DNA of 64,000 nucleotides from Escherichia ruysiae. Its GTDB lineage: Bacteria > Pseudomonadota > Gammaproteobacteria > Enterobacterales > Enterobacteriaceae. Positions 28,482 through 40,300 of this stretch are shown piece after piece (positions within the stretch are counted from its first letter, which is position 1; each line of letters starts with the position of its first letter). The stretch is taken from NCBI RefSeq assembly GCF_031323975.1, contig NZ_JAVIWS010000001.1, positions 4,030,001 to 4,094,000 of the forward strand, written 5' to 3'. The notes beneath the pieces were generated by a model. That model saw nothing but the letters and a program-made list of their open reading frames with translations, had not been told where the DNA came from and ran no database searches. The translations under genes were made by a program, and so were the position numbers.

Positions 28482-31162
28482 ATATCCTCATGAAATTCTT
28501 CAAGTTCAGGGGCAGTTTGCTGGGGAAGTGTAACACGAAAACAGGCACCACCTTCCGGTCGGTTGAACGCGGTAATGGTGCCGCCGTGTACATCCACAAT
28601 CGCCCGACAAATTGCCAGCCCAAGCCCTACACCCGGCACTGCCGATTCTTTATTCCCACGCGCAAACTTATCGAATATCGTCTGCTCCTGGCCTGGCGGA
28701 AGACCGGAGCCATTATCCCAGACATCCAGTTGTAGCTTCTCGCCCTCAATGTGGGCATCAATACCAATTTCGGCCTGCGCACCCGCGTATTTCACCGCGT
28801 TCTCCAGCAGATTAATCAGCACCCGTTCAAAGAGTGGTCCGTCAACGTGGATTAAAGTCAGCGGTTCTGGCAGAGAAAGGTTGATGGGCGACGATAATCC
28901 CGGTTCCAGCATTTGCAGCGCGCTGCCGACCACTTCTTCCAGCGTTAACCACTCTTTCTTCAAATTAAAGCCGCCGGACTGAATTCGCGCCATATCCAGT
29001 AGATTATTCACCAGTCGGGTAGTGTTCAGCACATGCTGGCGAATCTCGCTGGCCTGGCGGGCGTGGGGCGATCCTTCGCTTGCCAGATCGAGCGTTAAGA
29101 TTTCAGCCTGACCGAACAGCACCGTAAGCGGAGTGCGTAAATCATGCGAAAGTGCCGCCAGCAGGGCGTTGCGGATCTGTTCACGTTCGCTTGCCATCCG
29201 CGCCTGTTCTTCGCTGGCGGTCAACGTCAGGCGTTCCAGGGCATTGGCAACTAACAGCGTAAACGTCTCCAGCAGGCGCTGCTGTTCCGGGATCATCAAC
29301 TGGCGCAGATTCCCCGGTTCCACCACCACCAGACCGTAGGTTTTCTCGCCGCTTTTTAACGGCAAAATCTGGTACGGCACGCCGGGTAACGTGTCGGTGC
29401 CCGCGCCCGCAGGCAGGCCTTTATCAAAACTCCACTGCGCGATGGCATCGTCCCACGGCGTCATTCCTTGCGGATGTGTCAATGGCTGCAATTTTCCATT
29501 GTCATCGGGTAACAATACCTGGCTGCGGGCATGAAACGTGGAGGCAATAAACTGTTCGCTGGTGGCGGCGATATCCTGCGGACTGCGGCCTACTGCCAGG
29601 GCTTTCGACATTTCATATAAGTGCCGTGTGCGTTGCTCGCGGTAGCGGGCTACCCGCGCCTGATAACGCACGCCAGCAGTAAGGTTCCCGATCACCAGTC
29701 CGACGGTTAACATCACCGTGAAGGTCAGCAGATATTGCACATCAGAGACGGCGAGCGTGCCGCGTGGAGCGATAAAAAAGAGATCGAAACTCACTACATT
29801 AATGACGGTGGCGACCACTGAAGGCCAGCGCCCATAAAATAGCGCCACCACTACCACGCCTAACAGATACAGCATCACCAGGTTGGCGGCATCAAACGCC
29901 ATCAGCCACTGCATGGCAATTAAGGTGATAACGGCGCATAACGCGGCGGCAACCACGCATCCCTGAATCTGTACCCGCCACTTGTCTTTAAAAGAGCGGC
30001 TATCCGGCGCGTTGTTAATCGTGCGGGCGGGTGGTTCATCAAGCGCGACCAGCACCTGATCGAGATCGGGGGCGATGCGCGCCAGTCGGTCAGCAAACGT
30101 TTCCCGACGCCACCAGCGGCGCGAGGCCGGACGACCGAGAATAATCTTGCCGAGATTATGTTCACGGGCATAACGCACTACGGCTTTTTCTTCCGCTGGA
30201 TCAGAAAGTGTTGCCGTCTCCGCGCCCAGCTCCTGCGCCAGACGTAAGGCGCGGAGAATTGCCCGACGTTTTTTCTCCGGTAAGCGGTGCAGGGCAGGGG
30301 TTTCAACATACACCGCGTGCCAGACGCTCCCCAGCCTTGACGCCAGCCGCGCCGCCGCGCGAACCAGTTTTTCGCTGCCAGTGTTATGGCCGATGCATAA
30401 AAGGATCGCGTCACGCGTGTGCCAGACTTTCTCTTCGCCAGGATGCCCCCGCCAGGCGCGCATTTGTTCATCTACGCGATCGGCAGTACGGCGCAGAGCC
30501 AGTTCGCGCAGGGCGATCAGATTGCCTTTGCGGAAAAAATGTTCAATGGCGCGCTCCGCCTGCCCGGCAATGTAGACTTTGCCTTCTTTCAGCCGTTGAC
30601 GCAGATCGTCCGGGGGCAGGTCCACCAGCACCACGTCGTCGGCAGCATCAAAAAAAGGATCAGGCACGGTTTCCCGTACCTGAATTCCGGTGACGCCGCT
30701 GACCACATCGTTCAGACTTTCCAGATGCTGAACGTTGACGGTAGTGAAAACATCAATGCCAGCTTCCAGCAGCTCTTCGATGTCCTGCCAGCGTTTGGGA
30801 TGACGGGAACCTGGCGCATTACTGTGCGCCAGTTCGTCCATTAATATAAGCGCCGGACGGCGGGCGAGGGCAGCATCGAGATCAAACTCGCTGATGTGCC
30901 GCCCACGGTACGCCTGGCGTTTTAGCGGCAGAACAGCCAGCCCTTCCAGCATTGCGGCAGTATCTTTCCGACCGTGGGTTTCTACCACGCCAACCACAAT
31001 ATCCAGCCCTTGCGCCCGCAGTCGCTGTGCTTCTGCCAGCATCGCCCAGGTCTTCCCGACGCCTGCACAGGCACCGAAGAAAACTTTTAGCTTCCCCCGA
31101 TGCGGCGCGGCAGTTTGTTCCAGCAGACGGTCGGGATCGGGACGTAAGGGTTCGTTATTCAT
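28478..31162 (-). CDS. kdpD: Sensor histidine kinase KdpD
   Basis: KdpD senses K+ limitation and turgor and controls KdpE. The 894-aa protein starts at ATG 31162. The N-terminal KdpD domain has a Walker A motif GACAGVGKT at residues 30-38, then a universal-stress-protein-like segment (about 250-370). Four membrane helices follow (about 400-500), then a GAF region, and the kinase core with phospho-acceptor His in [10 protein letters not shown] (His673 in family numbering) and ATP-lid motifs. It overlaps kdpC by 8 bases. Confidence 0.97.
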   Translation of the reverse strand: MNNEPLRPDPDRLLEQTAAPHRGKLKVFFGACAGVGKTWAMLAEAQRLRAQGLDIVVGVVETHGRKDTAAMLEGLAVLPLKRQAYRGRHISEFDLDAALARRPALILMDELAHSNAPGSRHPKRWQDIEELLEAGIDVFTTVNVQHLESLNDVVSGVTGIQVRETVPDPFFDAADDVVLVDLPPDDLRQRLKEGKVYIAGQAERAIEHFFRKGNLIALRELALRRTADRVDEQMRAWRGHPGEEKVWHTRDAILLCIGHNTGSEKLVRAAARLASRLGSVWHAVYVETPALHRLPEKKRRAILRALRLAQELGAETATLSDPAEEKAVVRYAREHNLGKIILGRPASRRWWRRETFADRLARIAPDLDQVLVALDEPPARTINNAPDSRSFKDKWRVQIQGCVVAAALCAVITLIAMQWLMAFDAANLVMLYLLGVVVVALFYGRWPSVVATVINVVSFDLFFIAPRGTLAVSDVQYLLTFTVMLTVGLVIGNLTAGVRYQARVARYREQRTRHLYEMSKALAVGRSPQDIAATSEQFIASTFHARSQVLLPDDNGKLQPLTHPQGMTPWDDAIAQWSFDKGLPAGAGTDTLPGVPYQILPLKSGEKTYGLVVVEPGNLRQLMIPEQQRLLETFTLLVANALERLTLTASEEQARMASEREQIRNALLAALSHDLRTPLTVLFGQAEILTLDLASEGSPHARQASEIRQHVLNTTRLVNNLLDMARIQSGGFNLKKEWLTLEEVVGSALQMLEPGLSSPINLSLPEPLTLIHVDGPLFERVLINLLENAVKYAGAQAEIGIDAHIEGEKLQLDVWDNGSGLPPGQEQTIFDKFARGNKESAVPGVGLGLAICRAIVDVHGGTITAFNRPEGGACFRVTLPQQTAPELEEFHEDM

Positions 31163-31727
31163 CAAGCTTATCCAGCGCCAGATTGAGTTCGACAATATTG
31201 ACGACCGGCTGGCCGATAAATTTCACCAGCGGTTGTTGGCTGTATTTTGCGACCAGTTGCGTGAGTTGTTCAACGCTGAGATTACGCGCTTTCGCGACGC
31301 GTGGGATCTGCCAGGCCGCCGCTTGCGGGGTAATGTTATTATCCAGTCCGCTTGCCGACGCCGTCACCAGTTCAACCGGAACGGTTGCACTGGCATCAGG
31401 ATTTGCTGCCCGTAACGCGGCAACGCGTGCAGCTATCTGTTTATCCAGCTCCGGGTTACTGACCGCCAGATTGCTCCCGCCAGAAGCCTGTGGATTATAG
31501 GGCATTTCTGCCGTTGCCGACGGGCGACCATGAAAATAGCCGTTGCCGGTAAAATTCTGCCCGATTAACGCCGAGCCGCGTACCGTATCACCTTCACGAA
31601 TCAACGAACCGTTGGCCTGCCAGGGAAACCACCATTGCGCAATCGCGGTGGTCAGCAGCGGGTAAACACCGCCGGTAATCAATAACAGAAAGAGAAATGT
31701 CGATAATGCCGGACGTAATCCACTCAT
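31155..31727 (-). CDS. kdpC: KdpC subunit of potassium-transporting ATPase
   Basis: KdpC is the small periplasm-facing subunit needed for assembly and high ATP affinity of KdpFABC. The 190-aa protein starts at ATG 31727. It has one N-terminal membrane helix ([19 protein letters not shown]) and a soluble domain with FHGRPSA and [10 protein letters not shown] motifs characteristic of KdpC. It lies 8 bases after kdpB and overlaps kdpD by 8 bases. Confidence 0.97.
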   Translation of the reverse strand: MSGLRPALSTFLFLLLITGGVYPLLTTAIAQWWFPWQANGSLIREGDTVRGSALIGQNFTGNGYFHGRPSATAEMPYNPQASGGSNLAVSNPELDKQIAARVAALRAANPDASATVPVELVTASASGLDNNITPQAAAWQIPRVAKARNLSVEQLTQLVAKYSQQPLVKFIGQPVVNIVELNLALDKLDE

Positions 31728-31735
31728 GGTAACCC

Positions 31736-33784
31736 TCACACCAGACCGCAAACGGTCAGCAGTAAATCAATCACTTTGATACCGATAAACGGCACCAGTA
31801 GTCCACCCAGACCGTAAATCCATAAGTTACGGCGCAACATGGCAGAAGCCGTAAGCGGTTTATAACTCACGCCTTTTAACGCCAGAGGAATCAAAAAGAC
31901 GATAATCAAGGCGTTGAAAATCACCGCACTGAGAATGGCGGAGTCGGGCGAATGCAGGCGCATAATGTTCAGCGCATTTAACTGGGGATATGTTGCCGCG
32001 AACGCCGCCGGAATAATGGCGAAGTATTTCGCCACATCGTTAGCGATGCTGAAGGTGGTGAGCGAGCCACGGGTCATCAGCATCTGTTTGCCAATGTGCA
32101 CCACCTCGATCAACTTGGTCGGGTTGGAGTCGAGATCCACCATATTGCCCGCTTCTTTCGCCGCCTGAGTGCCGGAGTTCATCGCCACCGCGACATCTGC
32201 CTGCGCCAGCGCCGGAGCATCGTTGGTGCCGTCGCCGGTCATCGCCACCAAACGGCCTTCCGCCTGATACTGACGAATCAATGCCAGCTTGGCCTCCGGT
32301 GTCGCTTCGGCGAGGAAATCATCGACGCCCGCTTCCGCAGCAATCGCGGCGGCAGTCAGACGGTTATCGCCGGTAATCATCACCGTTTTAATGCCCATTT
32401 TACGCAGTTGCGCGAAACGCTCTTTTATGCCGCCTTTGACGATATCTTTCAGTGCAATAACGCCCAGCACACGGGAACCTTCCACCACCACCAGCGGCGT
32501 GGCCCCCTGACGCGCAACGTTATCAACTTTTTGATCGACATCGGCAGGGAAGTGACCACCGTTAGCCTCAACATGGCGGCGAATAGCATCGACAGAACCT
32601 TTACGGATCATACGGTTGTCGATGTTGATCCCACTCATCCGGCTTTGCGCAGTAAACGGCACAAAAGTAGCGTGAAGCGACTGCACATCGCGCTCGCGCA
32701 GGTTAAAACGCTGCTTGGCGAGGATCACAATACTGCGGCCTTCCGGCGTTTCGTCGGCCAGCGAAGCCAGTTGTGCGGCATCGGCCAGCGTTTTTTCCTC
32801 TACGCCCTGCGCGGGGATAAACTCCGACGCCTGACGGTTACCTAGCGTGATGGTGCCGGTTTTATCCAGCAGCAGAACGTCAACGTCGCCTGCCGCTTCA
32901 ACGGCACGTCCGCTGGTGGCGATAACATTCGCGCCCAGCATCCGGCTCATCCCGGCGACGCCGATCGCTGAAAGCAAGCCGCCAATAGTCGTTGGGATCA
33001 GACAGACCAGCAGCGCCACCAGTACCGTTACGCTGACCGCGTTACCGCCCCAGGCAGAAAATGGCCATAGCGTTGCGGTTGCCAGTAAAAAGACGATGGT
33101 CAGGGCAATCAGCAGGATGGTCAGGGCAATCTCGTTCGGCGTTTTGCGTCGCTGTGCGCCTTCCACCATCGCGATCATCCGATCCAAAAACGTCTCGCCG
33201 GGATTAACGCTGCACGCGATCACCAGCCAGTCAGAAAGAATACGCGTACCACCAGTGACGGAGGCAAAATCACCGCCGGATTCACGGATCACCGGAGCCG
33301 ATTCCCCGGTGATGGCGCTTTCATCAACTGATGCGCCGCCTTCAATGACTTCACCATCGCAGGGGATAATATCGCCAGCTTCTACCAGTACGATATCGCC
33401 TTTACGTAGTTGATCGGCAGGAACTTTGTCCGCCGCAGCGCCATATTTCGGCTCACGCAGCTTGCGGGCAAAGGCGGTTTTTTTGACCCCTTTCAGACTG
33501 TTGGCCTGCGCTTTACTGCGGCCTTCTGCCAGCGCCTCGGCGAAATTAGCGAACAGCACGGTGATCCACAGCCAGCCACTAATTGCCGCGCTAAACAGCG
33601 CATTGCCAGGCATCGCGCCGCTTGCTATCGCGATGCTAATAACGGTGGTCAGCAGACTGCCTATCCAGACGATAAACATCACCGGATTGCGCCATTGCGC
33701 CTGCGGGTTTAATTTTTTCACCGCTTCTTTCAGCGCCTGAACGACAAGTGTTGGTTCGAATAGCGCCAGTTGTTTACGACTCAT
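31736..33784 (-). CDS. kdpB: KdpB, P-type ATPase subunit of the Kdp K+ pump
   Basis: KdpB is the catalytic P-type ATPase of KdpFABC. The 682-aa protein has the A-domain motif TGES at 159-162, the phosphorylation site Asp307 in DKTGT, and [12 protein letters not shown] in the P domain, with about seven membrane helices. Ser162 within TGES is the site of inhibitory phosphorylation at high K+ in E. coli and is conserved. It lies between kdpA and kdpC in the operon. Confidence 0.98.
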   Translation of the reverse strand: MSRKQLALFEPTLVVQALKEAVKKLNPQAQWRNPVMFIVWIGSLLTTVISIAIASGAMPGNALFSAAISGWLWITVLFANFAEALAEGRSKAQANSLKGVKKTAFARKLREPKYGAAADKVPADQLRKGDIVLVEAGDIIPCDGEVIEGGASVDESAITGESAPVIRESGGDFASVTGGTRILSDWLVIACSVNPGETFLDRMIAMVEGAQRRKTPNEIALTILLIALTIVFLLATATLWPFSAWGGNAVSVTVLVALLVCLIPTTIGGLLSAIGVAGMSRMLGANVIATSGRAVEAAGDVDVLLLDKTGTITLGNRQASEFIPAQGVEEKTLADAAQLASLADETPEGRSIVILAKQRFNLRERDVQSLHATFVPFTAQSRMSGINIDNRMIRKGSVDAIRRHVEANGGHFPADVDQKVDNVARQGATPLVVVEGSRVLGVIALKDIVKGGIKERFAQLRKMGIKTVMITGDNRLTAAAIAAEAGVDDFLAEATPEAKLALIRQYQAEGRLVAMTGDGTNDAPALAQADVAVAMNSGTQAAKEAGNMVDLDSNPTKLIEVVHIGKQMLMTRGSLTTFSIANDVAKYFAIIPAAFAATYPQLNALNIMRLHSPDSAILSAVIFNALIIVFLIPLALKGVSYKPLTASAMLRRNLWIYGLGGLLVPFIGIKVIDLLLTVCGLV

Positions 33785-33806
33785 ATTCAGTGCTCACTCA
33801 AGATCA

Positions 33807-35480
33807 TCAGGAGAGATATTCCGCCACCGGACCAAGCGCCAGGGCAGGGATAAAGGTTAGTGCGCCAACCAGCAACACGGTGCCGATTAACAGGCCAACA
33901 AACAGCGGGCCGTGCGTAGGCAGCGTGCCGGAGCTGGCGGGTTGGCTCTTTTTACTCACCAGCGAACCGGCAATCGCCATCACCGGAATAATCACCCCGA
34001 AGCGACCGACAAACATGCAGAACGCCAGTAAACAGTTCCAGAATGGTGAGTTGGCGCTTAAGCCGGCAAAGGCGCTGCCATTGTTGTTGGCGGCGGACGA
34101 CACGGCATACAGCACTTCGCTAAAACCATGCGGTCCAGGGTTGAGCATGGCGCTACGTCCGGCGTCGGTCATCATTGCCAGCGCCGCGCCCATCAACACC
34201 AGCGTCGGGGTGACCAGAATCGCCAACGCGGTCAGTTTCATCTCGCGCACGTCGATCTTTTTACCCAGATATTCCGGTGTGCGACCAATCATCAGCCCGG
34301 CAATAAACACTGCCAGCAGGACGAACAGCATCATGCCGTAAAGGCCAGAACCAACGCCGCCGAATACCACTTCACCAATTTGCATCAACCACATCGGCAC
34401 CATGCCACCAGGAGCGGTAAACGAATCATGCATCGCAATCACCGCACCGCAGGAAGCCGCTGTAGTCACGACTGCAAACAGGCTACTGACCAGCACGCCG
34501 AAACGGCTCTCTTTACCTTCCATATTGATGTTGCTGTCTGCGCCGAGTGCCAGCAGATGCGGATTACCCTGAACTTCTGCCCACATCACCACGCCTACGC
34601 AGATGACAAAAATCACCGACATCGCCCACAGCAACATGCGCCCCTGGCGGCGCTCGCCCGCCACTTCGCCAAAGGCAAAACACAGCGCCGTTGGGATCAA
34701 GAAGATTGCCAGCATTTGCACGAAGTTGGTCAGTGCTGTTGGGTTTTCAAACGGATGCGACGAGTTGGCATTAAAGAAACCGCCGCCGTTAGTGCCGAGC
34801 ATCTTGATCGCTTCCTGAGAAGCTACCGGTCCCATCGGTAACAGTTGTTGTACACCTTCAACGGTCGTCACCGGCTGATAGGGCAGAAAATTTTGCAGCG
34901 CACCTTGTTGAATAAAAAACAGTGCGATCAACAACGCCACAGGGGCTAACACCCATAACGTGATGCGTAGCAGATCGAACCAGGCATTGCCGAGCGTGCT
35001 CATGCTCTGGCGGGTAAACGCGCGGATGAGGGCAAAAATCACCGCAATCCCGCTGGCGGCAGAAAGAAAGTTTTGCACTGTTAAACCCGCCATCTGGCTG
35101 AAATAGCTCAACGTGGTTTCACCGCTATAAGATTGCCAGTTGGTATTCGTGACAAAGCTGACGGCGGTATTGAGCGCCAGATCCCACGACAGCCCCGGCA
35201 ACTGCTGCGGATTAAGCGGCAGATAGTGCTGACCGAGCAACATAAAAAACAGCACCGCCAGCCCCAGCATGTTCAGGCAGAGAATGGCAGAGAGATATTG
35301 CTTCCAGTTCATCTCGCGACCAGAGACGCCAAGTGCGCGAAAGAGTACGCACTCAACGCCCGCAGTACCGGGAAGAGGAATATCATTAATCAGCCGCGCC
35401 AGCCCGCTGCCTAAAGGGCGCGCCAGCACCATCAGCACCAGTAAAAACGTGGCGATCAGTAAGAACCCTTGCGCAGCCAT
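33807..35480 (-). CDS. kdpA: KdpA, K+-channel-like subunit of the Kdp pump
   Basis: KdpA forms the K+-selective channel of KdpFABC. The 557-aa membrane protein starts at ATG 35480 ([10 protein letters not shown]), 1 base overlapping the kdpF stop. Four pore loops with degenerate selectivity-filter signatures are visible ([36 protein letters not shown]). Long in-frame upstream extension reads antisense-like sequence through kdpF and is rejected. Confidence 0.97.
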   Translation of the reverse strand: MAAQGFLLIATFLLVLMVLARPLGSGLARLINDIPLPGTAGVECVLFRALGVSGREMNWKQYLSAILCLNMLGLAVLFFMLLGQHYLPLNPQQLPGLSWDLALNTAVSFVTNTNWQSYSGETTLSYFSQMAGLTVQNFLSAASGIAVIFALIRAFTRQSMSTLGNAWFDLLRITLWVLAPVALLIALFFIQQGALQNFLPYQPVTTVEGVQQLLPMGPVASQEAIKMLGTNGGGFFNANSSHPFENPTALTNFVQMLAIFLIPTALCFAFGEVAGERRQGRMLLWAMSVIFVICVGVVMWAEVQGNPHLLALGADSNINMEGKESRFGVLVSSLFAVVTTAASCGAVIAMHDSFTAPGGMVPMWLMQIGEVVFGGVGSGLYGMMLFVLLAVFIAGLMIGRTPEYLGKKIDVREMKLTALAILVTPTLVLMGAALAMMTDAGRSAMLNPGPHGFSEVLYAVSSAANNNGSAFAGLSANSPFWNCLLAFCMFVGRFGVIIPVMAIAGSLVSKKSQPASSGTLPTHGPLFVGLLIGTVLLVGALTFIPALALGPVAEYLS

Positions 35481-35569
35481 CAGAACGCCTCCGCATTGAT
35501 CAGGGCATAAACCAGATAACCCAGTAATAAAAACACCAGCAATACGCCGGCTATCACGCCTGCACTCAC
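35480..35569 (-). CDS. kdpF: KdpF, small stabilising subunit of the Kdp pump
   Basis: A 29-aa single-span membrane peptide ([11 protein letters not shown]... ALINAEAF) that stabilises KdpFABC. It starts at GTG 35569 with a strong GGAGG eight bases upstream, and its TGA stop overlaps the kdpA ATG (TGATG). It is too short to be called by length alone, but the match to the E. coli peptide is clear. Confidence 0.92.
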   Translation of the reverse strand: MSAGVIAGVLLVFLLLGYLVYALINAEAF

Positions 35570-35642
35570 AGTGCACCTCCAGTGGCCTAAAAGTGATACC
35601 GGAAGGGTAGAATTCTGGCTGCAAAGATTTCGCAAAAATCTG

Positions 35643-35671
35643 CGGGCGGGGTGTAAAAAAAGTATAAAAAT
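35643..35671 (-). promoter_or_regulatory. KdpE operator upstream of kdpFABC
   Basis: On the minus strand the T-rich tract TTTTTATACTTTTTTTACA is followed by the C-rich CCCCGCCCGC. As I remember it this is the KdpE binding sequence of the E. coli kdpFABC promoter. It lies about 75-100 bases upstream of the kdpF start, an activator position. Confidence 0.8.
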
Positions 35672-35882
35672 GGCAAAAGCCATGATTTAACTAATGATTA
35701 GTATTAATTTAACTTTCATGTAACTTAATTACACGGTGAATGTAAATAAACCATCAATAAGCAAAAATAAGTGGTCGGATGAGTAGTAAAATTACACAAA
35801 AGGCGGTACTATTTTCATCAGATAAACAAATTCATTTTTCCGGTGCCATTCACCGGGTAGATACAAAAAGGGGGAGAAAAGT

Positions 35883-36089
35883 ATGGAACTCTACAGAGAA
35901 TATCCTGCATGGCTTATCTTTTTACGCCGTACTTATGCGGTTGCAGCGGGCGTACTGGCGCTGCCTTTCATGCTTTTCTGGAAAGACCGCGCCCGCTTTT
36001 ACAGCTACCTGCATCGCGTCTGGTCGAAAACCAGCGAGAAACCGGTGTGGATGGATCAGGCCGAAAAGGCAACCGGTGATTTTTATTGA
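35883..36089 (+). CDS. ybfA: Small membrane protein YbfA
   Basis: A 68-aa protein of unknown function conserved next to kdp in enterics. It has one hydrophobic segment (about residues 13-33, [21 protein letters not shown]) flanked by basic residues and a C-terminal soluble tail. The ATG follows GGGGGAGAAAAGT, a good ribosome binding site. It is divergent from kdpFABC. The intergenic region of about 310 bases holds the KdpE operator and the ybfA promoter. Confidence 0.9.
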   Translation: MELYREYPAWLIFLRRTYAVAAGVLALPFMLFWKDRARFYSYLHRVWSKTSEKPVWMDQAEKATGDFY

Positions 36090-36841
36090 TTGCCTGCGCG
36101 TTTAAGCCAGCCTCGTATCAGGGGGCTGGTTTAGGGGTTTTGCATCAACGGATTCCTTGGCGTTGTTCATTTCATCACTGTTTTAGCATCAAGTTTCGAT
36201 AATATCCTTTCAAAGGACAGCTCGGGATGCGCTCGCCTTCATTGTCGCTCAAAGCGACTATATCGTCAGAAATCTCCAGTTAGGTTGTATCCTCCATTAC
36301 ACACTTTCCTGAAACTTCAGGGTAAAGTGAGAAAGTCGCTATCACTTTTGCTCATTCCAGCATCTAAATAAATTCCGAATTTTGCTATTAATATCGCTAC
36401 CGCAATAAAAGCAGGTAGTAAAGAGAGTAATATATACTTTATTGATATGTTAAGAATAATTTATTGTTAACATATCTAATACGATAAGATGTGTTGCTGT
36501 TAATAAAAAGCTTCAAGAGTTATAGTTGATAATTAAAATACACCCGATATTTCATCTTTTTCTATGCAAGATACAGTTTTATTAGAGGCCATTTTTATAT
36601 GGAGGCGGTAGCGTGTCTGTTACTAGTGATTTTATTTGCAAGGTGAATATATTGGGGTTGTTAAATACATAACGATGTGTCTGTTCCGGTCGTTGTAAGC
36701 ATGGATAATCACTTAATATTCTTAGTGGTTATGGCTGGAAAGGTAAAATTAGCAGCAAAGCGGCGATAGATATCACCTTCATGACTGAAAAATAAATCAC
36801 AACCATTATTAAATATTTTATTCAAAGGGACTCTTTCCATT
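36090..36841. other. AT-rich spacer between ybfA and the rhs locus
   Basis: About 750 bases with no supported gene. The first ~300 bases have ordinary composition; the rest becomes strongly AT-rich towards the Eag chaperone gene, as is common upstream of horizontally acquired genes. Near 36604-36632 there is a small motif pair (GGCGGTAGCGT then TAGTGATTT) that recurs in the same order upstream of the displaced Rhs tip at 42615-42656. A promoter for the rhs operon is expected here but not identified. Confidence 0.5.
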
Positions 36842-37294
36842 ATGACGGAATATTATGTAAATGAAGCCGTTCTGTCTTTCGACGGCAATATATCTCAGGA
36901 CAGTACCATTAATATGCTGCGCCTCAGTGATCCCGATGCCGCATTAATTATCAGCCGGGGCCAGATGCAGGAGGGAGACGAATTAGCCTCTCAGGTTGAA
37001 CAGCAGATGAAAAAACTGGAAAAGCAGGTTAAGGAGCTGCACTACACGCCCGTGCAGGTGACCCGGGTGGGGATTAATGACGGCGAAGAAGGGCTGGAGA
37101 TACAGAGTCAGTTTCTCCGGGGTAACGAGCAGGTGTACCAGTGTCAGGTGGCATTTGTATTGCCGGGTGAGCGGGTCATGATGGCCTTCACCTACGCCAG
37201 AACCACACCGCTGACCCCGGCAGACATGACGCGCTGGGCTGAAATTAAAAAGAATCTGCGCTTCAGGATGCGGCAGGAAGCCAGGACGAATTAA
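36842..37294 (+). CDS. Eag-type chaperone (DcrB/DUF1795 family) for the Rhs effector
   Basis: A 150-aa acidic protein of the DcrB/DUF1795 fold without signal peptide (MTEYYVNEAVLSF..., ...MMAFTYARTTPLTPADMTRWAEIKKNLRF). Proteins of this type (EagR/EagT) bind the N-terminal membrane-spanning helices of PAAR/Rhs effectors, keep them soluble, and load them onto VgrG for type VI secretion. The position 18 bases upstream of a PAAR-Rhs gene whose N-terminus has just such helices supports the role. The family assignment is from sequence reading; the partner is inferred from context. Confidence 0.85.
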   Translation: MTEYYVNEAVLSFDGNISQDSTINMLRLSDPDAALIISRGQMQEGDELASQVEQQMKKLEKQVKELHYTPVQVTRVGINDGEEGLEIQSQFLRGNEQVYQCQVAFVLPGERVMMAFTYARTTPLTPADMTRWAEIKKNLRFRMRQEARTN

Positions 37295-37312
37295 TCACAC
37301 AGGGAACGGGAC

Positions 37313-40300
37313 ATGGAAGAGGCATTCTGGGCGGCAAGGCAGGGGGATGCCCTGCTGCATACGTCGTTTATGGCAGATGTGCTGGGGGCTGTGCTGGAAG
37401 TGGCGGCAAATGTCGTTATTGATGCCCTCATTGTCGGAGCTGCCACGGTGCTGGCAGCGTCAGCGGGGGTGACGCTGGGGTGCACGGCCGTCGTGCTGAT
37501 CGGTTTTGTGGCGGGGGTGGCGATGGTGTACACCGGCGTGACAGAAACGGTCAGCGAAGCCTGTTCTGCCCTCGCTGATATGTTGTTCCCGCCTCAGACT
37601 GAAGGTTACATCCTCACCGGCTCTGGTGACACATTGATCAACAGCAAACCTGCCGCGCGGGCAGCAGCCACTGCGGTATCGCGGCAGGAGATTGAGGCGC
37701 AGGAAGCGCAGGTGAAGGCGGAACAGGAAGAAGCGCAGCGTCAGGAGGACGCCAGAACATTCCGGGATGTGGCCGGGGAATATCTGGAAATGGCGGGGGT
37801 CATAGCCCTGGCGGTTAACCCGGTGACAGGACCTGTGCTGATGTCCCGGGCGCTGTCCGGCCAGCTCAGTACGGAAGAAGGGCGTGCTGAGCTGGTGGAT
37901 GGCGTGACACATTTTGTGTCGGAACTGTGGCAGCCCACTGTGGCCAGTGCGGCTCCGGGCTCCACCCCGACCCCTGACGATAAAATCGACTGCCATAAAC
38001 ATCCCTCCTCACTGACTCAGTTACTCGCACAAAAAAAAGCCGCCTTTCTGGATGACCCTGCGGGAACGGTCCTTAACCTGTTCAGTCCGGACGGTATGCT
38101 GGAAACCGCCTTTCAGGGCGTGAATGCGGTTATTGGCAGTATCAGCAATCTGTTCAGAGATGATGACGAACCGCCAGCGGCGGAGTATATCGCGGAAGGC
38201 GCTCGGGATGTGCGTATCAACAGCCAGCCGGCGGCACGCAGCGGGGCACGCTGTACCTGTGAGGCCCGGGTGGTGAATGAGCCGGGGGACGGGGCGTTTG
38301 TGTCACCGGATGTCCGCATTGGGGGGCCGTTACTGGTGGTCAGGGATATCAGAAGCGGCAGGTCGCAGATAACCCTGGTGGCAACCGTGGCGCTGATGTT
38401 TCTCCGCCCGGGCAAAATGCTTTCTAAAATCGCCTGTTTTGCTGCCGGTGTCGGGATGAGCATGATAACACAGAAGGCCATCAGCGCCCTTCCACATCCG
38501 GTCAACGCCGCCACCGGAGCCAAATATCTGGCGGATGACGACGATTTCGACTTCAGCCTGCCGGGTCACTTTCCGCTGGACTGGCAGCGTGTGTACAGCA
38601 GTCGTGACGAGCGCACGGATGGGATGTTCGGTCAGGGCTGGAGTGTGATGTATGAAGTGAGCCTCGAGCGCACACCGGGTAACGCGGACGAAAACTGCAT
38701 GACCTTTGTGTCGGGTATGGGGCGACGCCTGGATATGGAAGCCGTGCTGCCGGGGAGCGGGTTTTACAGTCCCGGTGAAGGACTGGCAGTACGGCGTGGT
38801 GAGCAGGGGCACTGGCTTATCAGCAGCGATGATGGACAGTTTTTTCTGTTTGAAGCCGACCCGCATCACCCGCAGCGCCAGCGGCTGAAAATGCTGGGCG
38901 ACCGTAACAGCAACTGTCTGAATCTGTACCACGACGAGCTGGGGCGCATCACGCAAATCAGTGGTGAACAGCGGCGTCCGTGCATCCGTCTGCATTACGA
39001 CCTGGCGGCGCATCCCCGTCGGGTGACGCAGATTTATCAGCATTTCCCTGATACTGCACCTTTACTGCTGCGTCGTTACAGTTATGACGCCGCCGGGCAG
39101 CTGACCGGCGTGTACGACAGTACCGGCCACCTGCTGCGCGAGTTTGCCTACAACGATAATCACTGCATGACCCTGCACCGCCAGCCGGGCGGCGAGGGAT
39201 ATTATTATCAGTGGGGCTGGTATGACGGTCCGGATGACGCAGCGTGGCGGGTGACGGGGCACCACACGGACAGCGGTGAACAGTACCGGCTGGCGTGGAA
39301 CCTGGCGGCGCGCAGGCTGTGCGTGACGGACGGTCTGGGGCGCACGCGTTATCATCAGTGGGATGCGCAGAACCAGGTGACGGCGTACCGGGACGAGGCC
39401 GGGCAGGTGATGACGTTCCGCTGGAGCGACGAAGAACGGCTGCTGCTGGGGATGACCGATGCTCAGGGCGGCAGATGGCGCTATGTGTATGACCGTCAGG
39501 GGCATATCACGGAGACGCACGACCCAATGGGGCGGGTGTCGCAGACGCAGTGGCACCCGGTGTGGCACGAACCGGAGACGGAGGTGGATGCGGGGGGCAA
39601 CAGCTGGCGCTGTGAGTACGATGAACGCGGCAATCTTCTTGCCGTGACCGACCCGCTGCAACAGAGCACCCGGTATCAGTATGACCGCCACGGCCAGGTG
39701 GTGCAGATAACCGACGCACGCGGGGGAAATAAATACCTTCAGTGGAACGAAGACGGGCAGCTGATGCGGCACACGGACTGCTCCGGCTCGCAGACGGCCT
39801 GGTTCTATGATGAACGCACGCGGCTGATACGGATGACAGACGCGCAGAGCCACAGCACGCGCTACGGGTATGACGACAGCGGTCACCTGGTGGAGGTGAT
39901 ACTGGCGGACGGTCGCACGGCGCGTTACCAGCCGGATGCGGCGGGCAGGCTGGTGAAATACACCAGCCCGGCAGGGCAGATAACGCGCTGGCAGCGCGAC
40001 GGGCAGGGGCGGGTGCGCATCCGCACGGACGCGGCGGGGCGCAGGACGGGGTTCGGGTACGACGCCTACGGGCGTCTGGTCACGCTGACAAACGAGAACG
40101 GAGAAAGCTACCGGTTCCGCCACGATGTGCTGGATCGTCTGGCGGAGCAGATAAATCCGGACTGCTGCCGTCAGGCGTACCGTTACAACGCGCTGAACGC
40201 GGTCACGGAGGTGGTGTTCACGGGCGACCAGGGCGGAGAAATCCGCCACCGGCTGATGCGTGATGCAGCGGGCCGGCTCACCGCAAAGGAGACGGCAGAA

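Noticed and set aside
35481..35624. Upstream extension of kdpA through the kdpF gene
   Set aside because: The extension reads kdpF in the wrong frame; kdpF itself has a strong ribosome binding site, and kdpA is coupled to its stop.
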